Notes under the pieces: model-generated | Told to the model about the DNA's origin: nothing | Database searches by the model: none | The model's input: only the letters and a program-made list of their open reading frames with translations | Part shown: one piece after another, positions 56,767 through 64,000 of the stretch | Layout of the letters: each line of letters opens with the position of its first letter | How positions within the stretch are numbered: the stretch's first letter is position 1 | Made by a program: the position numbers and the translations under genes | Source of the DNA: Laspinema olomoucense D3b | GTDB lineage: Bacteria; Cyanobacteriota; Cyanobacteriia; Cyanobacteriales; Laspinemataceae | Direction of reading: 5' to 3' | NCBI RefSeq assembly: GCF_025370785.1 | Contig: NZ_JAMXFA010000023.1 | Location: 46,550 to 110,549, forward strand | DNA length: 64,000 nucleotides

Positions 56767-58044
56767 TTAAATCCGACCTCGGAGCATTTGAGCCATTTCG
56801 TTCGGGGTTGGCGACTGTTCCAACGCAATCTCTTCCGTAATTCGCCCTTCTTGATACAGCTCATAGAGCGATCGGTTCATCGTCGTCATGCCTTCATAAG
56901 TATCTTTCAGCATGATTTGTTGAATATCCTCATACTGTTCTTTGAGGATATATTCCTTGATGACGTCCGTATTAATCATAATATCGTGGAACGCCGCTCG
57001 TTTTCCATCGGTGGTTTTACACAACAACTGAGCAATAATCGAAACCAGAATTTCCGAAAGCGAAACCCGAATTGAAATCTGTTCTTCCGCTGAGAACATA
57101 TCCAAAATCCGAGTCAGGGTTTTGACTGCACTATTCGTATGCAGCGTTCCCATGACTAAGTGACCTGTTGAGGCTGCTTTAATGGCAATCCCCACGGTCT
57201 CCTTGTCCCGAATTTCTCCGACTAACATCATGTCTGGGTCTTGCCGCAATGCCCCTTTAAGCGCATTAAAAAACTTCAGGGTATGCCGACCCACTTCCCG
57301 GTGTTTAATCAGGGATTTCTTACTTTCATGAACGAATTCCACCGGATCCTCAATGGTGATCATGTGATAGGCGAAATTCTTGTTCATGTAGTCAATCATC
57401 GCCGCCATTGTCGTAGACTTACCCGAACCCGTCGGTCCCGTCACCAACACCAACCCCTTGTGATAGTGGCAGACCTTTTTAAACACTTCGGGTAAACCCA
57501 GTTGTTCCATCGTCAGGATTTTGGCAGCAATCAGTCGCAACACCATCGCTGGACCTGCTAACGAGTCAAACGCACTGATCCGGACCCGCACAAACCCAAA
57601 ATCAAACGCCCCGTCAAAGTCTAGGTTTTCCTGAAACTGCTGGATTTCTTCATTGCTCATACATTCCCGCAACCAACTCATAAAGGTATTGAGATCGGTG
57701 ACGGGATACCCCGCTTCTGCAATATCCCCCCGTTTGCGGAAGCGCGGCAGTTCATTCACTCCAAGGTGAATATCGGAAATTCCTTCTTCATTCGCCTGTA
57801 CCACTAAGTCCCGCAAGGTCGGATGTCCGGGACTAGGGCCGGGGCCTTTGGGGGCGGCGGGTGCGGCTGGGGTCGCCGGTTGTGCTGCGACAGCGACCCC
57901 AGCCGGGGGACCCGGTGGCCGACCTGGTGGCGGTGGCGGCGGTGGCGGCGGCATCGGGGGACCTCCAGGGGCGCGGGCTGCCGGGGGCCGCCCTGGTGGC
58001 GGGGGTGGCGGTGGTGGAACAGGTGGACGCTGAGATTGTGTCAT
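56767..58044 (-). CDS. pilT2: Type IV pilus ATPase, PilT2/PilU-like, with proline-rich leader
   Basis: A 425-aa secretion ATPase of pilus retraction type. The first 75 residues are an extreme Pro/Gly/Ala-rich tract. The PilT core follows: SDIHLGVNELPRFRKRGDI, Walker A TGPTGSGKSTTMAAMIDYM, Asp box EDPVEF, Walker B RQDPDMMLVGEIRDKET and His box TLHTNSAVKTLTRILDMF. The C-terminal AIRNLIRE motif of canonical PilT is replaced by DVIKEYILKEQYE, so it is closer to PilT2/PilU-like forms; the Synechocystis PilT2 protein influences phototaxis direction. The gene is alone on the minus strand. The symbol is a proposal by similarity. Confidence 0.85.
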   Translation of the reverse strand: MTQSQRPPVPPPPPPPPGRPPAARAPGGPPMPPPPPPPPPGRPPGPPAGVAVAAQPATPAAPAAPKGPGPSPGHPTLRDLVVQANEEGISDIHLGVNELPRFRKRGDIAEAGYPVTDLNTFMSWLRECMSNEEIQQFQENLDFDGAFDFGFVRVRISAFDSLAGPAMVLRLIAAKILTMEQLGLPEVFKKVCHYHKGLVLVTGPTGSGKSTTMAAMIDYMNKNFAYHMITIEDPVEFVHESKKSLIKHREVGRHTLKFFNALKGALRQDPDMMLVGEIRDKETVGIAIKAASTGHLVMGTLHTNSAVKTLTRILDMFSAEEQISIRVSLSEILVSIIAQLLCKTTDGKRAAFHDIMINTDVIKEYILKEQYEDIQQIMLKDTYEGMTTMNRSLYELYQEGRITEEIALEQSPTPNEMAQMLRGRI

Positions 58045-58266
58045 GACTCTCTCTCTTTAACGAACAGGGATTAAATTTTAGGGAGTTGGCTCAGTCTAGG
58101 GAATGGGCGAATTTAGGCGGTTGAGTAAGTCTAGCAATCAATGAGTGGATGTATTCTAAGATAGATCTAACTCAGCCCTCTCTTTGTTAGAGTTTTCCCA
58201 AAACTTGACATCTTTTAACAGAATGGGTTGGTTCCGCCTGTTGTTCACTTGCCGATCAAGCGCCTA

Positions 58267-59379
58267 ATGCTAAACTCTCCCCTGAAAATTTTGATTGCCC
58301 TGGGAACCCGTCCTGAAGCGATTAAACTGGCCCCGGTGATCCAGGCATTCCGGCGATCGCCCGATTTCACGACCCAAGTTATTTTAACTGGCCAACATCG
58401 GGAGATGGTGGAGCAAGTCATGCATCTGTTCGACTTGCAAGCCGACTGCGACCTCGGGATCATGAAACATCAGCAAACCCTCACGGATATCACCTGTGGT
58501 AGTTTACAGGGACTTGAAGGGTTCTTGCAAGAGACGACTCCGAATTTGTTAATCGTCCAAGGGGATACCACCACCGCCTTTGCTGGCGCTTTAGCTGCGT
58601 TTTATCAAAAAATTGCGATCGGTCACGTGGAAGCGGGTTTAAGGACCGATGAGCTATTCAATCCCTATCCCGAAGAAGCCAATCGCCGGTTAATTTCCCA
58701 ACTGGCGCAACTGCATTTTGCTCCTACTACAAAAGCGGTAGAAAATTTAGAGCGATCGGGGGTCACCGGAGAGATTCACCTCACCGGAAACACCGTCATC
58801 GATGCCTTACTCTCCGTCGCCTCCCGCCAACCCGACTGTCCCATCCCCGGACTAGATTGGCAACAGTATCGCGTCCTCCTCGCCACAGTTCACCGCCGCG
58901 AAAATTGGGGCGAACCCCTAACGGGAATTGCCCAAGGATTTCTCAAAACCTTGGATGAATTTCCCGATACCGCATTACTGTTACCCTTACATAAAAATCC
59001 CACCGTCCGAGAACCATTACAAGCCATGTTAGGCAATCATCCCCGGGTATTTTTAACGGAACCATTAGACTATGCCGAATTAGTCGGGGCCATGCAACGA
59101 TGCTATTTGTTACTAACGGATTCCGGCGGATTGCAAGAAGAAGCACCGGCATTAGGGAAACCTGTTTTGGTGTTAAGAGAAACCACAGAACGTCCCGAGG
59201 CGATCGACGCCGGTACAGCCAAATTAGTCGGCACCGATTCCCTAGAGATTTTCACCGCCGCCAGTGCCTTGTTAAAAGACAAGGATTCCTATCAAAAAAT
59301 GGCAACCGCAGTCAATCCCTTCGGAGATGGTCATGCGTCGGAAAAAATCGTAGAAATTGTGCGGAAGTATTTGGACTAG
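58267..59379 (+). CDS. wecB: UDP-N-acetylglucosamine 2-epimerase
   Basis: A 370-aa non-hydrolysing epimerase that makes UDP-ManNAc for surface polysaccharides. The ATG at 58267 opens MLNSPLKILIALGTRPEAIK with the conserved GTRPEAIKLAPVI; an in-frame TTG at 58228 is less likely. Further motifs: LTGQHREMVEQVMHLF, VQGDTTTAFAGALAAFY, HVEAGLRTDELFNPYPEEANRRL, ATVHRRENWG and LLLTDSGGLQEEAPALGKPVLVLRETTERPEA. Catalytic acidic residues and His are in the GDTT, HVEAGLRT and RREN segments. No ManNAc dehydrogenase is adjacent. Confidence 0.92.
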   Translation: MLNSPLKILIALGTRPEAIKLAPVIQAFRRSPDFTTQVILTGQHREMVEQVMHLFDLQADCDLGIMKHQQTLTDITCGSLQGLEGFLQETTPNLLIVQGDTTTAFAGALAAFYQKIAIGHVEAGLRTDELFNPYPEEANRRLISQLAQLHFAPTTKAVENLERSGVTGEIHLTGNTVIDALLSVASRQPDCPIPGLDWQQYRVLLATVHRRENWGEPLTGIAQGFLKTLDEFPDTALLLPLHKNPTVREPLQAMLGNHPRVFLTEPLDYAELVGAMQRCYLLLTDSGGLQEEAPALGKPVLVLRETTERPEAIDAGTAKLVGTDSLEIFTAASALLKDKDSYQKMATAVNPFGDGHASEKIVEIVRKYLD

Positions 59380-59469
59380 GCACGCTCATTTTATCCAATT
59401 TATCTGACAATTTATTGGGGGATATTGGCAACAAATCAGGGGATTTGAGTTAAGCTTTGGAGATTCAAA

Positions 59470-59700
59470 ATGCGAAAACAGCAAGTTATTTACACTTCAC
59501 CGTTGGATGCCTTGATTGCCGTGACCAAGCGTTTGAGCTTGTATGAAAGTCAGTACAGTATGGACACAGAAGAGTTTTTTAATCGCTACTCAAAAGGACA
59601 ATTTTCCGATGAGGAGCATTGGGTGGAGTGGGCCAATGATTATCGTCATTTTTTGGGTTTGCGGTTGGAGTTAGAGAAGCGATTACAAGATGTGGCATGA
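59470..59700 (+). CDS. Probable antitoxin partner of TumE-type toxin
   Basis: A 76-aa protein with a GGAG site seven bases before its ATG. It is helical and starts with KQQVIYTSPLDALIAVTKRL; WVEWANDYRHFLGL lies in the second half. No HTH is evident. It overlaps the next gene by 11 bases in a different frame, a toxin-antitoxin style arrangement, and is thus the likely antitoxin. A separate role is not excluded. Confidence 0.65.
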   Translation: MRKQQVIYTSPLDALIAVTKRLSLYESQYSMDTEEFFNRYSKGQFSDEEHWVEWANDYRHFLGLRLELEKRLQDVA

Positions 59701-60076
59701 AGTTTTAGCAAATTATCTAAATCGCGTTGAGCAGGCTTTAATGGCACTAGAGGATGTCTATGTTGAGCGATATGTGGAGGAGGTGTTAACGCCACAACGA
59801 GCTACGTTGCGGATTCGGGTGAGGTTTAGTGAGGGGCAGTTATTGGAAATCAATGAGGCGATCGTGGTTGAGGAGGATGTATTGATGTGGTTAGACTATC
59901 GTTATCACTATCAAGATCAGGGCAATCGTTTGATTTTTCGCTATGACAGCACTCCCCACTTTCCAGATTTATCGAGTTTTCCCCATCACCAACATTTACC
60001 CGATGTGGTTATTGCTTGCGAAAAGCCAGATATTACGGATGTTTTACGAGAGGCGATTACTAAGGGATTTCCATAA
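59690..60076 (+). CDS. TumE family toxin-like protein
   Basis: A 128-aa protein similar to the TumE/DUF6516 family of toxin-antitoxin systems: a beta-rich core with VTLRIRVRFSEG-type strand (here ATLRIRVRFSEGQLLEINEA), YRYHYQDQGNRLIFRYDSTPHFPDL, and FPHHQHLPDVVIACEKPD. The PHF and PHHQH histidines are the family signature. Translation starts inside the upstream gene (11-base overlap), suggesting coupling. TumE-type toxins act on translation or RNA in the characterised cases; the target here is not shown. Confidence 0.75.
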   Translation: MWHEVLANYLNRVEQALMALEDVYVERYVEEVLTPQRATLRIRVRFSEGQLLEINEAIVVEEDVLMWLDYRYHYQDQGNRLIFRYDSTPHFPDLSSFPHHQHLPDVVIACEKPDITDVLREAITKGFP

Positions 60077-60187
60077 AATAAAGTGGGGCATTATAGGTCT
60101 GGCAGAAGAGCAACAGCCCCCCTGAAGGAAACTGTGATTAACCCCAGGAAGAAGCAAGCACATTGGCAGCAGATAATTTAGAAGTGA

Positions 60188-60448
60188 TTGTTATCGACAG
60201 TGGAGAATGGAGGTTTATTTAGGAATCCAAAATTTGACCTGATGTCCCCAGAGGAATTAAAAGCCTATCTATTAGCTTATCGAGATGATTTAAAAGCATT
60301 AGATGCTTTAGTGAATCGTCGGAGTCCTGACTCGGAGGCAACCTGGTATCCTGCACCTTTAACTGAAGAAACTATCCGCATTTCTGAGGAGGCAATTCAG
60401 CGGCGGATTGAAGGGGGCGATCGCCCTTCTCCAAATTTTCCCAGTTAG
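60188..60448 (+). CDS. Small DUF6887-like protein
   Basis: An 86-aa frame whose core NPKFDLMSPEELKAYLLAYRDD matches the pattern of small cyanobacterial DUF6887-type proteins (MSPEELKAYLL-HRDD). The first 18 residues depend on a TTG start at 60188; a GGAGG lies at 60210 within the frame, and an internal ATG at 60242 is 28 bases later, so the true start is unclear. Acidic, no membrane segment. Lies 112 bases after the TumE gene. Function unknown, often near small toxin-like genes. Confidence 0.45.
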   Translation: MLSTVENGGLFRNPKFDLMSPEELKAYLLAYRDDLKALDALVNRRSPDSEATWYPAPLTEETIRISEEAIQRRIEGGDRPSPNFPS

Positions 60449-60979
60449 TCGTTCTGGGGTTAGGATATTAATATTATTTCGGACGCTACCGATGCCGGTG
60501 ATGTTGAATTGGACTCTGAAAAGTCTGGCTCCATGAACGTACAGGTTCCAGCCGCTTCGGTGCAGGGTAGCCCGCGCAGGCTTGCTTTGTATGGGAAAAT
60601 GGGTATAGACCCTAGGTACTCTAGCAAGGGATGAGGGGCAGACAAGAAATTTTGCGATCGCCCTTGACAAACCCAAAAGACTGTGCATTAATGAAATCAA
60701 CGCAGCTTACAGCGCAACGCAAGCATTACGCTTGGGTTCTCGTCTTATGAGCAGCACCCCTGCACCTGGACTTCATAAAGTTCTTGCCTTGGTCTGGTAT
60801 CAAATTTAGCCAGCTCAATGTAATAACTCTGTGATGATTCAGGGAATGAGGGTACTGTGATTTTAAGACGACAACCGGAATAGATCTAACAGTTCCAGAA
60901 TGTATCTGGGGTTTTACTGTACAGATCTATGCCCGGAAGCTGCCTCCAATCACGAATCATAAACGAGGCACAAAATAAA
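60449..60979. other. Intergenic region, no supported gene
   Basis: About 530 bases. It contains one HIP1 site near 60655, a short inverted repeat CAAGC-ATTAC-GCTTG near 60725 and a GTACAG/CTGTAC palindrome near 60915. No tRNA or known RNA was recognised. The GAGG at 60965 belongs to the next gene. Confidence 0.4.
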
Positions 60980-61471
60980 ATGTCTAATCAACTAACGTCG
61001 AATCAAGTAGCGATTTTGTGGGATGGTCAAAATGTCCACGTTCGGTCCGAAGAGCAAGTTATAGCTTTATTGCAATTTGCTACAAAATATGGAAAACCCT
61101 CCTATGTAAAAGCATACGGTGGGTGCATAGAACTGAAAAAATGGGCTAGTATTTGGGACAAATGCGGTTTTGAATGTCGTTGGGTTCAGGCGTCTCGATT
61201 GCATAAAAATGATGCAGACGAGAAAATCAAGGCTGACTGTAAGCAGTATATTCTCACTAACCCCGAAATATGTACAGTAATTTTGTTGTCCAAGGATGGG
61301 GGATTTAGTGATTTAGTAAGTCAGTGCCAATCCCACGGGAAAAAAGTGATTATAGTTACACAATCCTGGAATCAGACCAGTAAAAAGCTACAAAAGCGGG
61401 TTGGTGTTGAGGGCTTTTGCGCTTTAAATCAAGTTGAACATATTTTTTATCGTTTCAAAAATAAACGATAA
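60980..61471 (+). CDS. NYN-domain protein (LabA/DUF88 type)
   Basis: A 163-aa PIN-like nuclease-fold protein. The ATG at 60980 has GAGG about 12 bases upstream; a longer frame starts at 60929. The NYN signature is present: AILWDGQNVHV with its first acidic residue, KADCKQYILTNP, TVILLSKDGGFSDLVSQCQS (second acidic pair) and a KKVIIVT strand. RNA endonuclease activity is inferred from the fold. In cyanobacteria the founding LabA protein affects clock output, but no such link is shown here. Followed by a terminator and then RNase III, so an RNA-processing theme is possible. Confidence 0.8.
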   Translation: MSNQLTSNQVAILWDGQNVHVRSEEQVIALLQFATKYGKPSYVKAYGGCIELKKWASIWDKCGFECRWVQASRLHKNDADEKIKADCKQYILTNPEICTVILLSKDGGFSDLVSQCQSHGKKVIIVTQSWNQTSKKLQKRVGVEGFCALNQVEHIFYRFKNKR

Positions 61472-61510
61472 ATTCTGACCCAATCAAACACATAGCGTGA
61501 TTCCCAAAAA

Positions 61511-61540
61511 GGGCAAACATGGGTTTGCCCCTTTTTATTT
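61511..61540 (+). terminator. Rho-independent terminator
   Basis: GGGCAAAC pairs with GTTTGCCC across a 4-base loop, flanked by AAAAA on the left and CTTTTTATTT on the right, about 40 bases after the NYN gene. Confidence 0.85.
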
Positions 61541-61580
61541 TCCAACGAGATAAATGCTATGATTTAGATAAAAACTACCC

Positions 61581-62279
61581 ATGAGGCTGTTACAAATGGA
61601 CCATAAATTATTGAAATTCACGAATGAAAAGCTATTGCTACAGGCATTGACTCATCGTTCTTATGCCAATGAAAACTCTGGCGAACTGCATAATGAACGC
61701 CTAGAGTTTTTAGGGGATGCTATCCTGACTTTTATTAGTGGTGAATACCTGTACTGTCGGCATCCGGAAATGGCAGAAGACGAAATGACTCGACGGCGAT
61801 CGGCATTGGTGGATGAAAAGCAACTTGCCAAATTTGCCACTGAAGTGGGGTTAACCTTTCGGATGCGTCTGGGTCAAGGGATGATTCGGAATGGGGGTTA
61901 TCAAAGTCCTAATTTATTGAGTAGTACCTTTGAAGCGGTGGTAGGAGCCTATTATTTAGACTGCGATCGCAAGATGGAGGTACTTCGTCCTATTATCGAG
62001 GATTTATTTGATTCGGTATCTCCCACAATCGTTGAACTGCGTTCTAACATTGATTCCAAAAATAGGCTGCAAGAGTATGTCCAAACAACTTTTGGCTCAA
62101 TATTGCCCAAATACACTACAAAACGGATCGGAGGTCCCGATCATGCACCGGAATATCAATCTATAGTGTCTGTCAATGATGAACCCTATGGAAAAGGCAA
62201 AGCTTGCGGCAAGAAAGAGGCTGAAAAGCAAGCGGCTGAAAATGCTTTGTCTGAACTTAAGAAGCAGGGTAAGATTTAA
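61581..62279 (+). CDS. rnc: Ribonuclease III
   Basis: A 232-aa double-strand-specific endoribonuclease for rRNA and mRNA processing. The signature motif is HNERLEFLGDAILTFISGEYL with catalytic Glu and Asp; a second acidic site is in FEAVVGAYYLDCDRK. The dsRNA-binding domain is at the C terminus: SKNRLQEYVQTTFGSILPKY, GPDHAPEYQSIVSVN and GKKEAEKQAAENALSELK. The ATG at 61581 adds five residues before an alternative ATG at 61596; both are plausible. Confidence 0.95.
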   Translation: MRLLQMDHKLLKFTNEKLLLQALTHRSYANENSGELHNERLEFLGDAILTFISGEYLYCRHPEMAEDEMTRRRSALVDEKQLAKFATEVGLTFRMRLGQGMIRNGGYQSPNLLSSTFEAVVGAYYLDCDRKMEVLRPIIEDLFDSVSPTIVELRSNIDSKNRLQEYVQTTFGSILPKYTTKRIGGPDHAPEYQSIVSVNDEPYGKGKACGKKEAEKQAAENALSELKKQGKI

Positions 62280-62546
62280 TCATGCAAATTTTTCTGATTA
62301 ATTTATAGCCGTTCCTGGGCGGATGGAAGCGATATTTTGCTGGGTTAAATCCGATGCCGCGTGACCATTGGCAACAGAAGACGGCAGGGAAAATTGCAGA
62401 ATTTGTGCCGATGTTTGGGTTGAGTTTGAATGGGTTGCAGTGAGGGCGATCGCAGTTTTGCTGGGGCGATCGTCTTTAGAGTTTCCTTTATTTGCTGGGT
62501 CGGGAAAATTTCAAGATAAATTAATAGAAGAAACCATGAGGAAAGA

Positions 62547-63326
62547 ATGAGAACAGATACCCTATTTTACAAACTCTTTCAAACCTTCCCGCAATTACTA
62601 TTTGAAATCATGGGGGAGGCTCCCGAACGGGCAACCGCTTATCAGTTTTCTTCACGGGAAATCAAAGAACTCGCTCGCCGCTTTGACGGCCTATTTTTGC
62701 CCAGGGAAAAAGAAACCGCTCTGCTGATCTACTTTGTAGAAGTCCAGTTTCAGTTTAAGTCAGACTTTTATTGGCGGTTTTTTACCGAAATTTTCGTTTA
62801 TCTGGGACAATACAAACCGAACAACGATTGGTGTGCGGTGGCGGTGTTTGCCTCGCGCAATTTAGATCCGGGAGTGCCCAACCAGTATCGGGGGTTGGTG
62901 ATGAGCAAACAAGTCAAGTTTGTGTACTTGGATGAATTAGAGATGCCAGCAGAACCCTCCCTGGGTTTGGGAATCGTGGAATTGATTGTGGGAAATAGAG
63001 AGACGGCGATCGCTCAAACGAACCAACTGCTACAGCAGGCAAAGCAGGAACTCGACGATGCCGCACTCCAGCTAAAAGTTGTAGAATTAATAGAAACCGT
63101 CATCCTGTACAAGTTTACCGAGTTAACGCGGGAGGAGTTAGAAGCGATGTTTGGATTAGAGGATTTAAAACAGACGAGATTTTACCAACAAGCGAAAGCG
63201 GAGGGTAAGCTAGAATCCGTACCGGGGTTGTTGGCGATCGGGTTAAGTGTGGAACAAATTGCCGCAGCGTTGGGGTTGGATGTGGAGATCGTTCGGCAGG
63301 CAGCACAAGGACAGTCTAACTCTTAG
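62547..63326 (+). CDS. Rpn/DUF2887-type putative transposase-nuclease
   Basis: A 259-aa protein of the Rpn family (recombination-promoting nuclease, PD-(D/E)XK fold, DUF2887 in cyanobacteria). MRTDTLFYKLFQTFPQLLFE is the usual start. The nuclease core: RRFDGLFLP (Asp), YFVEVQFQFKSDF (Glu, Gln; the usual ExQ motif) and YWRFFTEIFVYLGQYKP. The C terminus is helical with AKAEGKLESVPGLLAIGLSVEQIAAALG, which recruits a short helical tail often present in the family. A GAGGAAAGA site precedes the ATG. Such genes are abundant and mobile-associated; no transposon ends are seen. Confidence 0.85.
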   Translation: MRTDTLFYKLFQTFPQLLFEIMGEAPERATAYQFSSREIKELARRFDGLFLPREKETALLIYFVEVQFQFKSDFYWRFFTEIFVYLGQYKPNNDWCAVAVFASRNLDPGVPNQYRGLVMSKQVKFVYLDELEMPAEPSLGLGIVELIVGNRETAIAQTNQLLQQAKQELDDAALQLKVVELIETVILYKFTELTREELEAMFGLEDLKQTRFYQQAKAEGKLESVPGLLAIGLSVEQIAAALGLDVEIVRQAAQGQSNS

Positions 63327-63596
63327 ATAGTTTCGGCTGCACTCAATTAAAAGTTGGATAAAGGCGATCGCAGGTTTGCAGAGGCGATCGCCCTAACTGC
63401 AACTTTGTCCGAGGCGTTCCTTCTGAGCGATCGCTGTTGGCAACCCTCGGGGATAGAATGGAGGCAAGTCCCGCCAAACCTTTGACAGCATTGGGCGATC
63501 GCAGGGAAGAGAGGGCTAAACCTACAGCGATCGTGATCGGTAGTTCGGGTTCCCAAACCCGAGGAAAATATCACCCAAACTTTCAGGGGTAGAACC

Positions 63597-63896
63597 ATGA
63601 AAATTAGTTACAATCCCGAAACAGATGTGTTGAATATCTATTTTCAAGAAAGTCCGGTAGAAAAAAGAGAGCGGGAACAACCCGACCGGATTCTCGATTA
63701 TGACAAAAACGGAAATTTGGTCAGACTAGAAATCCTGAATGCTTCCCAGCGAGTGGCGAATCCTCAAAGGGTTGAATATTATGTAATTTCACCCAATCCC
63801 GTTCCCGAAGAAGGGAAACCCATCTCCTTAAGCGATCGGCGTGCTTTTATGCAATTGCCCTTAGAGGAACGTCGCCGCATTTTGGCAGCACAATAG
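63597..63896 (+). CDS. DUF2283 family protein
   Basis: A 99-aa protein. The DUF2283 core is plain: MKISYNPETDVLNIYFQESP, then RILDYDKNGNLVRLEILNAS. Members are small beta proteins often near toxin-antitoxin or Rpn genes. The C terminus here carries an extra 35 residues (NPVPEEGKPISLSDRRAFMQ). Function unknown. The ATG follows AGGGGTAGAACC. Confidence 0.85.
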   Translation: MKISYNPETDVLNIYFQESPVEKREREQPDRILDYDKNGNLVRLEILNASQRVANPQRVEYYVISPNPVPEEGKPISLSDRRAFMQLPLEERRRILAAQ

Positions 63897-64000
63897 ACCT
63901 CTTGCAAAATAATTTTATGCTAAAATAAAAAGTTTTGCTTGATTTTAGCCGATGGCCGGTTATAGCTGATTTTCCGGATCTTTTGCTAAAAACCGCATAA
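63897..64000. other. Window end, AT-rich spacer
   Basis: A 104-base spacer, AT rich with TATGCTAAAATAAAAAG, possibly a promoter for a gene outside the window. Nothing further is recognised. Confidence 0.3.

Noticed and set aside
57823..58074. Gly/Trp/Arg-rich frames antisense to the pilus ATPase
   Set aside because: Result of reading the poly-proline DNA in the other strand.
62368..62550. 60-codon frame before the Rpn gene
   Set aside because: Overlaps the Rpn start and its RBS, no protein pattern.
62547..63326. Insertion sequence
   Set aside because: Rpn/DUF2887 proteins are called putative transposases but no terminal inverted repeats or target duplications are seen.

Overview
This is a window from a cyanobacterial chromosome, most likely a filamentous Oscillatoriales-type species. 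The support is the dense HIP1-type octamers (GCGATCGC) in genes and spacers, cyanobacterial marker genes (KaiB-like protein, HHL1-like protein, paired 2-oxoglutarate decarboxylase and succinate-semialdehyde dehydrogenase, PilT2-like ATPase, GAF-rich kinases), and many heptamer repeats and AACCGGGTTTCT hairpins between genes. No rRNA, tRNA, CRISPR array or intact insertion sequence was recognised.

Layout. 1-5.1 kb: the 3' part of hisC, a small HTH protein, a GNAT acetyltransferase and a two-GAF sensor histidine kinase whose 3' end is duplicated in tandem. 5.7-9.3 kb: a 1190-residue receiver/GAF/histidine kinase/receiver/class III cyclase protein. 9.4-13.9 kb: a 43-aa small protein, an NAD(P)-binding protein, an odd membrane coiled-coil reading frame without a normal start codon behind a small gene, and exonuclease III. 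14-18.3 kb: the two-gene TCA-bypass (2-OGDC, SSADH) and GDP-mannose dehydratase. 18.5-20.1 kb: a stand-alone RNase D-like exonuclease and an HHL1-like protein.

20.1-33.6 kb is the most unusual part. An 862-aa protein joins an RNase D-type exonuclease, a Cas4/RecB-type Fe-S nuclease and an FtsK motor. Around it lie three paralogous P-loop ATPases of about 670-700 aa, two paralogous winged-helix-like partner proteins, and a divergent ParA/ParB-like pair whose ParA carries an N-terminal PD-(D/E)XK-like domain. The gene content (DNA motor, nucleases, ORC/STAND-like ATPases, partition-like ATPase) suggests one DNA-handling system for defence, partition or element maintenance. I do not recognise it as a described system.

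33.9-64 kb is mostly housekeeping and surface biology: a Clp-fold protease, an SDR enzyme, three glycosyltransferases, a large anchored hypothetical protein, a peptide-type ABC permease, a ROK kinase, CTP synthase, two cell-wall enzymes, a TPR-like protein, a thioredoxin/NHL protein, a nucleoside transporter, a KaiB-domain protein, a PilT2-like ATPase, UDP-GlcNAc 2-epimerase, a TumE-type toxin-antitoxin pair, an NYN-domain protein, RNase III, an Rpn-type nuclease and a DUF2283 protein. Repeats are abundant: a 9-bp minisatellite outside genes, a 9-bp coding QSP repeat, heptamer arrays that supply start codons, and a mosaic of inverted repeats at 41.7-42.2 kb.
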